64,000 nt of DNA from Trema orientale. Taxonomy: Eukaryota > Streptophyta > Magnoliopsida > Rosales > Cannabaceae. The notes beneath the pieces are model-generated. The model saw only the letters and a list, made by a program, of their open reading frames with translations, ran no database searches and was not told where the DNA came from. The stretch is taken from NCBI GenBank assembly GCA_002914845.1, contig JXTC01000087.1:188172-252171 (forward strand), written 5' to 3'. How positions within the stretch are numbered: the stretch's first letter is position 1; each line of letters starts with the position of its first letter. Shown here one piece after another: positions 1 through 12,090 of the stretch. The translations under genes and the position numbers were made by a program.

Positions 1-15
1 ATCATTGGTGCGTCG

Positions 16-201
16 ATGAATTTGTTGACCGAGAGCATCGTCGTCGTTCGGGAACTTGACTCCGTTTCAAGAACTACGGTGTTGAGGAAGAACCAGATCT
101 CAGTGACACCCGAATATAGAAGGGCAAAAAGGGAATTAAAAAAAGTCTACTCTGAAAAAGGGGCACGGACATTAATTATTTTTAAAAGGGGCATTTATTA
201 A
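16..201 (+). other. Short open frame at window edge, unassigned
   Basis: A 61-codon frame opens with ATG and ends in TAA. The first ~45 codons have mixed, charged composition (residues such as RAKRELKKVYSEKG) and the DNA there is less AT-rich than what follows, so it could be the last exon of a gene that begins left of the window. I do not recognise the protein and see no clear splice acceptor. It may equally be chance or a transposon remnant. Confidence 0.15.
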
Positions 202-241
202 AACTGGGTGTTGAAAAGGGGCACCTAATGTAGTTTCCTCA

Positions 242-404
242 TTTTTTTTCTTTTTGAAAGTGAGGCTTAACTAATGACCACCACTTACTACAAATTTAAA
301 GGAAAATGACACACACACACACTACTAAGGCTTGAACCCTTGACCCCCCAAACTCACACACATATCCCTTAAGTCTTGGATCAACTGAGCTAGCCCCAAT
401 TGGC
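242..404 (-). mobile_element. tRNA-derived SINE, copy 1
   Basis: Read on the minus strand, the element starts near 404 with a tRNA-like head. It has an A box (TAGCTCAGTTGATCC, ~377-391) and a B box (GGTCAAGGGTTCAAGCC, ~328-344). A (TG)n stretch follows, and the element ends in an A-rich tail, seen as a T run at 242-255 on the plus strand. A second copy at 35259-35419 shares the whole body. No clear target-site duplication is visible here, so this copy is probably old. Confidence 0.7.
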
Positions 405-1600
405 TCCAAAACGAGTATAATTAGGTATGAATATAGCACAATATCATAATCGAGTACGATTAGGTATGGAAATAGCACAATGTTAAAAACGAGTATGATT
501 TGGCATAAAAATAGTATAACGAAAACGGGTACAATTATGCATAGAAATAGACAAGCACAATAATAACCCAACGTATGATACGAGGCATGAATGTGCCACA
601 TCAAAATGTACTTGGGATGGTATGGTACGACCGAGTTAACATAATTACCTTGTTTTTTACTATTCTTTTAATTAAGATTTTCTATTAATTGTCTCTTGTG
701 ATGTGAAACTTCTGAATACTTGTGTTAATTATACATTGGTATTTAATAAGACTTTATTTCTTTTTAGTATTTAGAACTTTTAAGCTTTACATGTTGGTAT
801 ATTTCATTTTTAGAGACAGATTTTCAATAATCTTACCGAATGACTTTGAATTATCTCATCTTACTAGTTTTTAGGCCGAAAATTTTATTCCGAAAACTTA
901 AAAAATTGACCGATCCAATCTAATTGGATATTGAATTGATCAGTTCCTTGTGTACGCACTATCAGATCAAATCTGTTCTCAAAATGGAAATGCAAATCTA
1001 ATCTTTATAGGAAAATGGACTTGAAATGAGAGTAATTTTGGCTAAAATAAATTTTCTAGAAGTGTTTTGAAAAATAATTTTTTCTAAAAGTGGCTCAGTA
1101 TTATACTATGAATATCACACTATTTGTGAACATATATTATGATATTTTTAAGACCAATCAATAAACACACCTACGGCAACTTGAGATTGTAGAAAAAAGT
1201 TATTGATTAACTAAAACAAGAAAATTACTTTTAAAATTCTTATGTTGTCCATGGAGAGAATAAATTGTCTTGATCTAGAAACACAAAACCTTGTAGATCA
1301 ACAACTTAGGCATAATATTATTCATAATTGCATTTGCATGTAAACGGATCACCACATAACCGATAGACTGAATGTTTTAAGACACAGCATCTGTCACGAC
1401 AGAACATATGTACAAAGATATTTCTTTGAATAGCCAAATTGCTCAAAGGACCCATGCCTAGGAAGCTTATATATACATACGTTCTTTCGAACCGAGAACG
1501 ATTCGGAAGAAACCTTCACATAAAGCATAGAAGACTCGTAATATAGCTTGGAGACAAGGGCAGTCCATATTATAACTACAGTTACCACTTAGTCTTCTTT
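405..1600. other. AT-rich intergenic DNA
   Basis: No coding exon, RNA gene or bounded transposon was recognised. Short near-repeats of the type acgagtatgattaggtat recur at about 410-600. The last part, near 1600-1687, is the presumed 3' UTR of the LRR gene. Confidence 0.4.
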
Positions 1601-1687
1601 GCTTTCTTCTTACATATATGTACAAAGGTTGTCTCTCCATGCTGGGAGTAGCTTACAGTCTCTTCTACAACCTCCACCATGACTACT

Positions 1688-4600
1688 CTACTCGGGTCGG
1701 AAGCTCACCAGATTAGGGAGGTGATTCGACTGAAGATTCTTGATGTCGTTTGCTGTCACCTTGCATGACTCCAATGTCAGTGACTTCAAACTCTTGAGTG
1801 TTCTCAAATGTCGAAGTCCTGAGCTGGTTATGCGAGAATTTGACACATTCAAGGAGACCAATCCTGTCAGCCCTGCATTTTCATGGATCGGAGTCATCAG
1901 ACGAGAATTATTTTTTTTAATGTAAAAATACTAAAAACCAATAAAAAAAAAAATTGCTACGAGAATTTGTGTCGAGTTTGGAGTCTCATACATTGGGTTG
2001 TTTTTTCTAATAGACGACAGTTTATTATTATTATTATTATTATTATTTTTTTCGGTGACACATCAAGACACACTCCCTAAGGTTGAGAAAAGATGAACTA
2101 CTGTACTCGTTTATACATAAAGTTTCCAGCGTTTTGAGTGCATTATGAAACACTGGTGGCATGGTAGATTTTATCAACAATCCGGTAAAAGCAGACATAA
2201 AATTGCGTGTTACCTGAAATCATCTCCAAGGTCCTGTCTGTCAGGTTGCAGTTTTGTGATAAATTCAAGAGTGTCAAGGATGACAGGTCTTTGATGTTCT
2301 TTACACCAGAATCAGTCAATCCTCCACCGCAAATTTCCAGGGACCTCAGATTTTTAAAGTCTGAACATATATAAGACCAACATTATCAAATATGTCTTAA
2401 ACTTCGCACCAAGTTTCTTTTTTCTTCTTTAAAAGGGTAAACAGTTCGCCATATAATCTTCTTCATTCCTTTACTAAATTCTCACACGTGCTACGCATGT
2501 TCAAAGGTGTGGGACAAATGCACAATGAAATGCATGGTATTTTTATCAAATTCTTTATCAATTTAATTTCTGAATGTGGAAAGCAAAGTGTTACTTGCAG
2601 AAACAATACACAAGTTCAAGATGAAGGCAAATCCAGCTGAATGAATTACAATAACCAAGTCCAGGATGAAAACTCTGAAAGAAATAAGTTTAGCATGTGG
2701 TTCCATAGATTCAGGAATTGTTTTGTGTGGGTCCATAAAGAATTTAAAGCTTCTGAATGGCAGACTTGATGAAGTGAAAACTATATTGTGCAATATCAAA
2801 AAGGATGCAACATGGAAATTTCTATTACTATCCTAAAGGAGGCCAATAATTTTCTAGGTGATGTACGTAATCCCTAAACAATCATGCATCACAAGTGGCT
2901 TGCCACAGGGCTTTCAAAATGTCTTGGTTGAACTCAATGCTGGTCTATAATTCTTCAACATAGCAGCAGCTAATGAACTTTTTAATCATTCTGTATGACT
3001 AAACCATGATAGGGTTACGAAACATACAACGCAAGTAGTTTGTTCCAGAGTCTGTAATGCGAGCTCCAAAAAGATCCAGATGTGTTAATCCAGTCAAAGC
3101 TGAAACATTGAGGCCAAAATTGAATGTGCATTAATTTGCAATAATAGCCCGACTCATAATCAAGATACATGACGATATCTGTGCATGCGATAGATGAACG
3201 TAAATTATAAATAAGAGACCTCAAAGTTCAATTCTTACAGCAAAGCAAAAATCATTAAGGACCTAATCACACAAATTCCAAGATGATATTATGCACTGGA
3301 ATTCAGAACTGTCCAAATATACTCACTCGTAAGAGCTGCTAGTCCAACATCTGAAATTTGGCGAACATCCAAATTAAGTGATTTTAGAGATGTAAGCCCA
3401 GAGAGTTTTCTCAAACCACCGTCAGTAATTACAGTAAATGATAGATTTATGCTCTCCAGATTTATCAAACCTACAGTCCAGAATAACTTGGTCAGCATCA
3501 GAAAAGAATGGCCTGTAACTTTTAAATTACAGGTGAACGATAAAAAGCCTAACCAGATAAATGGCGGAGCCCATTGCTTCCAACTTCAGTTTCAGACAAC
3601 TCCAAACATTTCAATTGCTTAAGATCTACAAGCAAACCATTAACGAACAAAATTCAGAATTAACCGTAGACAAGGACGGACAAAGAGATTAACAAAGGGG
3701 GGGCCTACAATGATGTCAAATCAACATTAATTTAGAAGAACTCAATATGCTTACTTTGTCCTTTCAAGAAATCTATAGATGAATAGCAGTTCACAAAGAT
3801 TTCTGCATAGGACAGTCTGTTTCAAGTTGTAAATCAATCTTTTGAAGAATCAAGAGACCAATTCATTGGTATTCCATGGGGAATTATATAATTATGCAAG
3901 ATAGCAGAATTGTTTATTTGCACAGGATAATTATGTAATAAATAAGACAGTGAATTGGAACTCTCATCTTTGGTGAACAATTCTTTTTATGTCAAAAGTA
4001 ACAAGTAAGCGATCATATCATTGTTGAGCTACAAAAACATCAAAAACATAAGAAAGTATGCATTTTCCAGCCATTGATCATATTATTGTTGAGCTACAAA
4101 AACATCAGAAACATAAGAAAGTATGCATTTTCCAGCCATTGATCATATTATTGTTGAGCTACAAAAACATCAGAAACATAAGAAAGTATGCATTTTCCAG
4201 CCAATGACCTGTCAAATTTACCAGCCCTTCATCACCAATCCTACAAGAATCCAAGTTCAAGCTCTCCAAATTTGTTAAACCTGGTTAAAGCAAGGCCAAT
4301 AATATATATCAGACGTAGAACTCAATATACTCCTGTACATGAGTATGCAGGTTCTTTTAACAAGACTTCCTTTCAAGTTTGAACCTCCAAGTGCTTGAGC
4401 TTGACTACCTTTCAAGTGCGCCAAGCCTATATAAATATAAAGGTTGAAGGTTAACTACCTTTCAAGTGCCCCAAACAAGTATCTGTAATGTCATCGAGAG
4501 CTAAGTTCAACACTTTTAGTTTCCTCCCAAGTCCTGCAGAAATTCAAGAGTTTAGTCAAGAATAAGCTAAATTTTCCGAAAAATATTACAAACCAAAAAG

Positions 4601-7600
4601 CACCGAGGGGTACGAACGTCTATAACTCAGACACATTGAGATGAGTTACTTAATAAATCTAAAAACTACTTACGAGAAAATTTCTCACAACCATTGTCAG
4701 TAAGACAGCATCTGCTGAGATTCAGGTACAGAAGAGCTGCAAGAGCTGACACAAAGAAAACAAGATATTAAGTGAAATAATCGAAAGTTTGACATGGAAT
4801 TTTAGCTTGGAAAACTGAGTGGTATTCTTTCTTGTTGTTGTTAATTGTTATATTTATCATTCAGTAGATAATAACATGGGAAATCTCAAGAGATCTTGTT
4901 TCAGCAATCAGAATCACATATATAAGGCTATATCACCAATGAAATATTACACAAAAAAATGTGTATATATACATATATGAACTAGGTCTAAATTCAAGTC
5001 CTATCCTTATAGAGACAAAATGTGATAGCATTGGTCGGAGATGCTCATAGAAACAAGATATGATGGCAAAACAATATAGCAATTGACTGATTAATATTAC
5101 AAGTTCAAAACATCTAATGGTTCCAAACATAGCCCAAACATAGGAGGAAATGTCAAGCTGAAAGTAGGGCCGGCAATTCGTGTTATCGTGTCGTGTTCGG
5201 GTCGACACAATGACGACACGACACGATAACATACAACCCGAACACGACACGATTAATAAACGTGTCAAAAACTTAAACCTGAACACGACACGATTAATAC
5301 ACATGTAACATGACACGACACGTGTAACCCGTTTAATAAATGTGTCGTATATCATTTTATGACCTGTTTAACACGATTATTCAAAATTGACACGATTACT
5401 CTAATGCAACACGATTATACACTAATTAATTTAATTTTACACACGTAAATATGTTTAGAATTAATCAAAATCACATTTAAAAAATTAAAATATCAATAAA
5501 TGTACCGTATTAGTGTCGTGTTAACACGACACGAAAACGACCCGTTTAATTAAATGGGTTATACGGGTCACTTTCGGTTAAGCGGGCTGACCCAAAACCC
5601 AATCGTTTATTATACGTGTTACACGTGTCAACCCGAAATTGACACGAAAAATTAAATGGGTCACCCAAACCCGTTTATTTCGTGTCGTTTTCGAGTCGTA
5701 TCGTCGTTTCGTGTAGAAAATTGCCGGCCTTACCTGAAAGAGAGTCCAAGCAGGCAGCAGTAACTGGGCACCCCTCCAAGTTCAACAGAGAAAGATTGTG
5801 AAGACCTGTGGGGCATGGCATTAATAAAAAGTTATAGATCCATCAGAGGAACTGTAAATACAAAATTGCTTATAAAATTCAATAATTACATCTGCCTTCA
5901 TAACCATAATATCCAGTTGAGGAAACTAAATATTCTCTTATGCTGATATGCAAGACAAGAAACTTTACTAGATACCTTTCAAGTAAGAAATGCCATAATC
6001 TGTAACTTTACTGCTGGAAATTTGTAATCCTTTCAAGTTTGTAAGCCCTGAAACATAATTGAATAAGTAATTAGCACAATTGACACTTTCAGAAATATAA
6101 TGCCATTTCAAAACTTATCAAATGCAGGTATATGCTTGAAACATGTTTATCAGACGGAATTCAACTATTGTTTTTTATGTGCAAGTGCGTGTAGAGAGGA
6201 AAAAAAATCTGAACTGCAAGTAAAACTATGAGATTGACATAGAAGGCAATAAAGCATTTCCAAAATACCATATATAATATAAGTTATAATTTCGACAATC
6301 AACCAAAGTTGCATCAAATGGAAAGCTTAAATACAGTACATTCAATAGATCCAACATAAAAATGCTAATTGGATTCAATTGATTCAGATGGGAAAGAAAG
6401 ATGTGAATTCTAAATCCACTGCGTAATCAAGGGAAAGAAGAAAGAGGTGAATGAGACAGATTGAGAGTGATAGCTCTCAACTTGAACTCAGCCAGGCTGG
6501 AATGCTCAAGAGAAAACAGCAAGTTCACTAATTGCAAACAGAAAGAGAAGGCATTTTTGCGAATAACCTGAGAGAGGCTTCATGTCAGCATCTGTTATGC
6601 AGTTACACCAATTTATATTCAGAGATTCCAACCTCGTTAAACCTGTAAAAGGACATTAACAATATGTATAAGCTAAGTCACTAGGGTGAAGAAACTGGCA
6701 TACTACATTAGTTTCATACAAAGTCTATAAATAAAAAGGTGTTAGCCAAGTGCCTTTCCTCCTTTCTTTTTCTTTTTTTCCTTTTTTTTTTTTTCTTTTC
6801 CTTTTTTCCCTCCCACAGTAAAAAGGAGGGAAAGGAATAGAAGAATAACATCAAGCAATTAGGGATGAAAGTACCTTTCAGATAAACAAGTCCACCATGG
6901 ATCCCAGGACATCTCTCCAAATCCAACTTGACCAAGTTCACTAATCCAGCAAAGGCACTCATTCCTTGAGCAGTAATTGCATTGTTTCTTCTAAAGCTTA
7001 AACTTGTCAAGTTTGAGAGACCTGAAAGACTCATTTATGGTCAGACAAATACCCGAGAAAATCTTCTCGAGAAAAGGAATTCCCATTGTCTCACACCACC
7101 AAGTTCCAATATTCAAGCCCCAAACTAGTATAAAACATACAATCAAGAAAATTATTCCAAAAAACAGCACATGCCCCAAATGAAGGCTTTAAAGGGTCAA
7201 ACTCAATATTGCAGCATTTCATACCAAAATCACGCCAAGTTTTACAATTCATAAATCAAAGAGAATTTAGTATTCCTTGCATCCATCTCACGGTCTTCCC
7301 TTTCCTACCAATCATAAATATTTCAAGCTGCATGAGAGGAAACAGCATTGGCATAAACTAAAATAATATGAAGAAAAGCAAGCCTACCACTAATGCATTC
7401 TAGCCCATGATCTGAAATTTGGTTGCAATAATTAAAGTTCAATGCTTGGAGATTTATGCAATCTTTGAGGTGAGTCAACCCATCATCAGTAACATCGGAA
7501 GCAGAAAGATCCACGGAAAGTAAAGATGACCCCTGTGATGAGACCACATCCATCCAACTGTCATTCACCCCCAGGTATTCTCCCAAGTAAAGATCCTGTC

Positions 7601-8119
7601 AAACACATTACATACAGCTTCTTTGGTTAGAAACAAAAGGCCATACAGAGCAAGAAAAAAGAACAATAAAATTGAATCGAAGACCTAACTAGATGAATTG
7701 TTTCATAAGCTACCTGCAGCGCACAATCCCGAAAAGCTTCGAGGTAAACCTCGGAAAGGCATCGGGAATACACCAATTCATTAAAAATCAGCTGACTAAT
7801 GTCCCTTGGGAGCATTGAGAATGTGTTATATTTATCAATGTCCTGCAAGAAAAACAGAACAATTGGCATCATCCCAGCTATAAACAAAACCGAAAGGAGC
7901 AAGACCAGTGTAACTTAGTACCTCACGTATCTTATGGATGCATAAGTCCATGAGAGATGGGCACTTCCCTTTTCCCAGTTGAATATCACTAGATTGTCTA
8001 CAGAATGAAGTTGCCAACCACTTGGAACTCCCACTTTTCCCATATCTTCTAGAAACCCCTCCACTTAAATTATCTTCCTCCTCTCTTTGGTCTCTCTTCC
8101 TAGAGCAAGCTCCCCCCAT
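1688..8119 (-). CDS. Leucine-rich repeat protein with F-box-like N-terminal region, 15 exons
   Basis: Exons (minus strand): 8119-7922, 7842-7714, 7595-7388, 7021-6875, 6642-6568, 6047-5976, 5805-5734, 4745-4674, 4533-4459, 4280-4209, 3625-3554, 3470-3327, 3099-3028, 2360-2214, 1872-1688. They join in phase to 579 residues. The protein starts MGGACSRKRDQ; Gly2 and Cys5 fit N-myristoylation and palmitoylation, so membrane attachment is likely. Residues ~70-110 (LPRDISQLIFNELV) look F-box-like. The rest is plant-type LRRs, most encoded by a 72 or 75 bp exon each, with exons 4, 12 and 14 spanning two. The first residues and length resemble Arabidopsis AT1G15740 as I remember it (about 585 aa). 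A role in a ubiquitin ligase or in recognition is inference. Intron 7 begins within a MITE (5165-5732). The exon 12 donor (GTGAGT, 3326) was chosen by phase. Confidence 0.92.
4011..4203. repeat. 65-bp intronic tandem repeat, three copies
   Basis: Units begin at 4011, 4076 and 4141, each opening gatcatat(c/t)attgttgagc. Units 2 and 3 are almost identical. The array lies in intron 10 of the LRR gene, and its last unit runs into the 5' splice site at 4208. The near-identity implies recent expansion. Confidence 0.9.
5165..5732. mobile_element. hAT-type MITE spanning the intron 7 splice donor
   Basis: The termini are inverted repeats: TAGGGCCGGCAATT on the left and, as reverse complement, TAAGGCCGGCAATT on the right. 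The interior is rich in ACACGACACG-type repeats. The flanks GCTGAAAG (5157-5164) and CCTGAAAG (5733-5740) match at 7 of 8 bases, as an 8-bp hAT target duplication should. The element is 568 bp and noncoding. On the minus strand, exon 7 ends at 5734; the G of the intron GT is the last base of one target duplicate (5733) and the T is the first base of the element (5732). Confidence 0.9.
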
Positions 8120-8800
8120 TGATAAAATTCTTTGTAATCAATATATGTCATAAAAACTGCAGCAGAACAGTACTGCAATCCATTCAATCATCAAAACAAA
8201 AAAGATAAATAAATCAATACCCAACAAGTGCTTATTATGTTTAATACTATTAGAAGTTGAAGCTCATGACAAAGAGTCATCATCATCCTTGAGATTTTGT
8301 CAAAATAATTACAGGTTTATCAATCAGGGAAAGCAATAAAATTTTCAAGGCACCCCCATTGGTTTGATCACCACCATAGCTATAACAGCAGTTTCAGTAT
8401 CTTATAATACGTGTACACATGATAGACTCTTGTAATAACAATGTAAACCTATGTACATACAAAAAATTTTATCCCAACAAAAAAATCACTCAACTCTATC
8501 TATGTTTCCCCAGAAAAATCTTTCAAACAAAAATTAGAAAAAAATAATAATTGTACATATATATAATTTGTAATTAAAAAAAATGGATTTCCAGGGGGAA
8601 AAAATAAAATAGAAAAGAATAATTAGAAAAATAAAGAGACAGAACATAAAATTAGGATGAAAATAGTTTGGGGCTCTACCTTAACATGATCAATTCTCGT
8701 ATAAGTGTTCTGAAGAGAGAGAGAGAGAGAAATGATCAAAAGGAAAATGTTGTGAGAGAGAAGCTAAAAAGAGTGAGAGACGGTCGCGGAGAGGGGGAGA
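8120..8800 (-). promoter_or_regulatory. 5' leader of the LRR gene with a probable leader intron
   Basis: A donor (GTTAAG then GTAGAG, intron starting at 8679) and an acceptor (CTGCTGCAG, intron ending at 8157) on the minus strand bound a likely 5' UTR intron just upstream of the ATG. Farther upstream, at 8717-8830, are CT/GA-rich tracts of the kind common in plant leaders and core promoters. The transcription start is not determined. Confidence 0.5.
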
Positions 8801-8829
8801 GAGAGTTAGTGTGTGTGTGCGTGTTATGA

Positions 8830-11754
8830 CCGAGCCAGAGTCCGAGCCAACGGATGCTTGACACGTAGCGGCTGCGGTCAGCTTGAGAACGGTTCGGAGT
8901 TTGGTTGCGGTGGATGTGGAGCGGGGCGGGAGGAGATAAGACTTTGTATTAGAGAGGAGTTGAGGTGGGTCCCAACAGTTGGGCTTTATCCATTTCCACC
9001 ATTGTATTGTAGTGATGTGTGTCTGCGTGGAACTTTTTGGCCTTTGATGAGTGTGCACGCAATGTTTTTTTTTTTTTTTTAATAATTAAAATAAATTAAA
9101 TTAATTCGTAATTAAGACCATAATTACGCTGCATCAATCTAGTCTACTACTGATTTTTGTTTTTTTTTGAAGGGAGTATCTATTACTAATATTGCTAAAA
9201 CTCTAGTGTTTCTTCAATCTTAGTCAATAGCATTGTGCAGGTTAAGCCTAGTTAATCAATAATCAACCTTCAAATGTAACTTATAAGACTAATCAATTCT
9301 GAAACCGATGCGTGAAAGAAAAGAAAGATAAGATATTTTCTGTCTCTTTCCTTTTCTTTTCTTCTTTTTTTTTTTTTTTAAATTATTGTGGCTTAAACCG
9401 TTAAACGAAGGAAAAATGGGACTAGTTTTGCACGTATAGTTGTAGAATGGTCATTTTTTTTTTCGGTCACTTTTTATCATGACGTTTGAAATAGAATTAG
9501 TGGTGTTAAGTGTATTACTTATAAGAACTGTTTTGTAAACCAGGTGTGAATTTATCATATTAAGCCATTGAGGTCGCAATGCATATATTACCACGTTTTT
9601 ATTTTTTATTTTTAAGAAGAAGACTAAAACCTATTTTCAGCCCGAATTTTAGAGCGAATCCTACTTTAGCTTCCAATTTTTGAATTGACCATTTAAAGCT
9701 TCCAATATGTCTAAGTTCTCAATTTGATTATTTTTGTCACCACATCATCAAAATTTGACGAAAATGTATCATGTTTTATTCACGACTTCATAGTTTAGAA
9801 AAATTAGAGAGGGGAAAAAAATGCTTTTATCTAACTCCTGAACCATCATATTACAGATGTTGGAATAAAATCCTAACCTTTGCCCACCCCTCTTTTTAAA
9901 TGAGAAAAAATGAAACGTGAAAATAAAGACATTTTAACTAACATGTGACAAATTCTGTCAAATCTGACATGAAAGAAAATGTAAAAATGAGAAACTTTGA
10001 TAGATAAGAGTCGGTCTAAAATTTAGGAGTAAAAATGCGTTTTACCAAAGAAAAGAAAAAAGAAAAAAAGAAACAAACTATGTGTCATATATTATTGAAA
10101 ATAATAAAAAATCGACAAATTCAATACGTGGTAGATTTTACCATTTAATTTAACTTTATGCAATCAAATTCAATATGTGGTGGTAGATATAATATAATCA
10201 AATGATAATCACACTTACATCCATTTGAAAGATTCTGAGTTTAAATTCCTATTCTCCAATTAAAAAGAAAAAAATCAAAATCAAATCTAATCTAATCCAA
10301 TTTAATCATGATAAGTAATATTATGGTAACAAGCTCTAATACGAATTATCTTTTTTTTTTAAAAAAAATTTGTTGTTGCGGAGCTATCATTTTCCGTTAC
10401 AACTCTACTTAATTATTCAATTCCCATGTTACTAATGAGTACAATATTTTTTGGGGCAATCTTACTGCTAATTACATGAACCTCTTACCCGTGTCAATTT
10501 CTTAAAATATGTTTTTTCTTTTCTTAGACAAATCGTGATCTCTTCATAATATTAACGGTGAGTCGCAAAATAATTTCCTTCAAAAAGAATGAAAAGTCAC
10601 AAAATAATTTTTAAAGAAATATCGCAAAATAATTTCCTTCAAGAAGAAAGAAAAGTCACAATATAATTTTAAGAAATAAATAATTTTAAGAAATAAGAAA
10701 AGTCAAACTGATACTTAAAATTTTCCTGTTCCAAAAAGGAAAACTTCTACCAAAAGCAATATTTAATGATTCCGATGAAATTAGAATCAATTCCTATATT
10801 TTGAAGTTAATTTCGTGTATTTTTATGCTTAAACAGAGTAAAAATAGAAAATAGGATGGATCTATTCACACTCATTTTTTTCTTTTCCCACCTCTAATCA
10901 CTAATTTATAGGAAAAAAATAACCCATAAATAAGACAAATAATATAAAATAATTAGAATATTCTTTCTTCGTATACTCCTTAAATATAATTAATAAAACA
11001 AATCATTGAAACTAATCTTAAATAATCAAAATATTTTTAACAAGATGAAGTTTATATAGTGAGAGATGAACGTGAAATAAATTCAAAATTCTATTATTAT
11101 CTTTTTTTTTTCCTTTCAAGAAAGGAAAAAAATATATATTTTTCTCAAAAACCATAAAAACCATAAAAGCTAATAAACCTCTAACAATTTCTAGATGTTA
11201 AGAATCCTAAAAATAAGAACTCTAATTTTCAAGAACCCAAAAAACACTTATTAAAATATATTAATTATTGGGATGATCAAAGCAATCAAAGCAAAAGGTT
11301 GAAAAAAAAAGAGACAAAGAAATGAGGGATTTTAAAAAAAATGAGAAAATAAATTTTATTTGAATTTTTTATTAATAAGTAAGGTTGGCATGCGAAAGTT
11401 TCAAAAGGAGTGCATTAAGAAAATGTTTTAAGACTAGTTTGGTAGGCATTTGGTAAGTCTAATTTACAAATTCACCTTACTATTTAAAAACAACATTTTA
11501 AGAGTTTGTTTATTAAATTATAGATTGTGTGTTATAAAATAATTTTATAGACAATTTGTATTATGAAAGCAGAACCGTCTTTGAAAAAGTAACTATATTA
11601 TGTTTCTCAAATTTTACTTAAAATAATAGTTATACGTCAAGTTTCAAAATCTAAATCTGCTATCAGAAACATAGACTTGCCAAATGTTTTTTTTTTAACC
11701 CGAATTTAGAGTTAAAAGCAGAATCTAAAAACAAGCACAAACAGATATTACAAA

Positions 11755-11798
<44 letters not shown>

Positions 11799-12060
11799 GG
11801 AGGAGGAGGAGTAGTAGTAGTAATAGAGCTACCTAGAAAAAACCTGTTACATATTGCATTATTATGATTGGGTTGGAGAACAGTCCAGAAGGGTACTCCT
11901 TAAAAATAAAAACTAAAAAATAAAATTAAAATAAAGCTAATAAAATCTCTCTGTGTCTTTGTCCAGTGAGTCCAGTATTGATTGATAGACCCCTCTGGTC
12001 TATCTCCCTCAAAATAAATATCTAAAACCCCAGAAAGCCCTTGACACAGCATCGAACGAG
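8830..12060. other. Divergent intergenic region, AT-rich
   Basis: This is the upstream DNA of both the LRR gene (minus) and the CobW gene (plus). The stretch 8830-9000 is relatively GC-rich. Beyond it lie long A/T runs, for example near 9065, 9370 and 10350, and no coding exon. Between about 9600 and 10050 the phrasing resembles decayed Mutator-type termini, but I could not bound an element. Confidence 0.4.
11753..11825. repeat. Compound trinucleotide microsatellite
   Basis: An (AAT)n tract of about 15 units is followed by GGA repeats and then GTA repeats. It lies about 270 bp upstream of the CobW ATG and is likely length-polymorphic. Confidence 0.9.
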
Positions 12061-12090
12061 ACTCCAGAACCTGAGCCCAGAGCCACCACC

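Noticed and set aside
296..604. 102-codon minus-strand frame rich in Tyr, Ile and Leu
   Set aside because: It begins in the SINE and continues through short tandem-like repeats. It is not protein-like and has no homology that I can recognise.
8690..9058. 122-codon minus-strand open frame upstream of the LRR gene
   Set aside because: It spans the CT-rich leader and promoter, is low-complexity (SLSLS, PPRSTSTATK) and has no family resemblance. It is better read as 5' leader and promoter.
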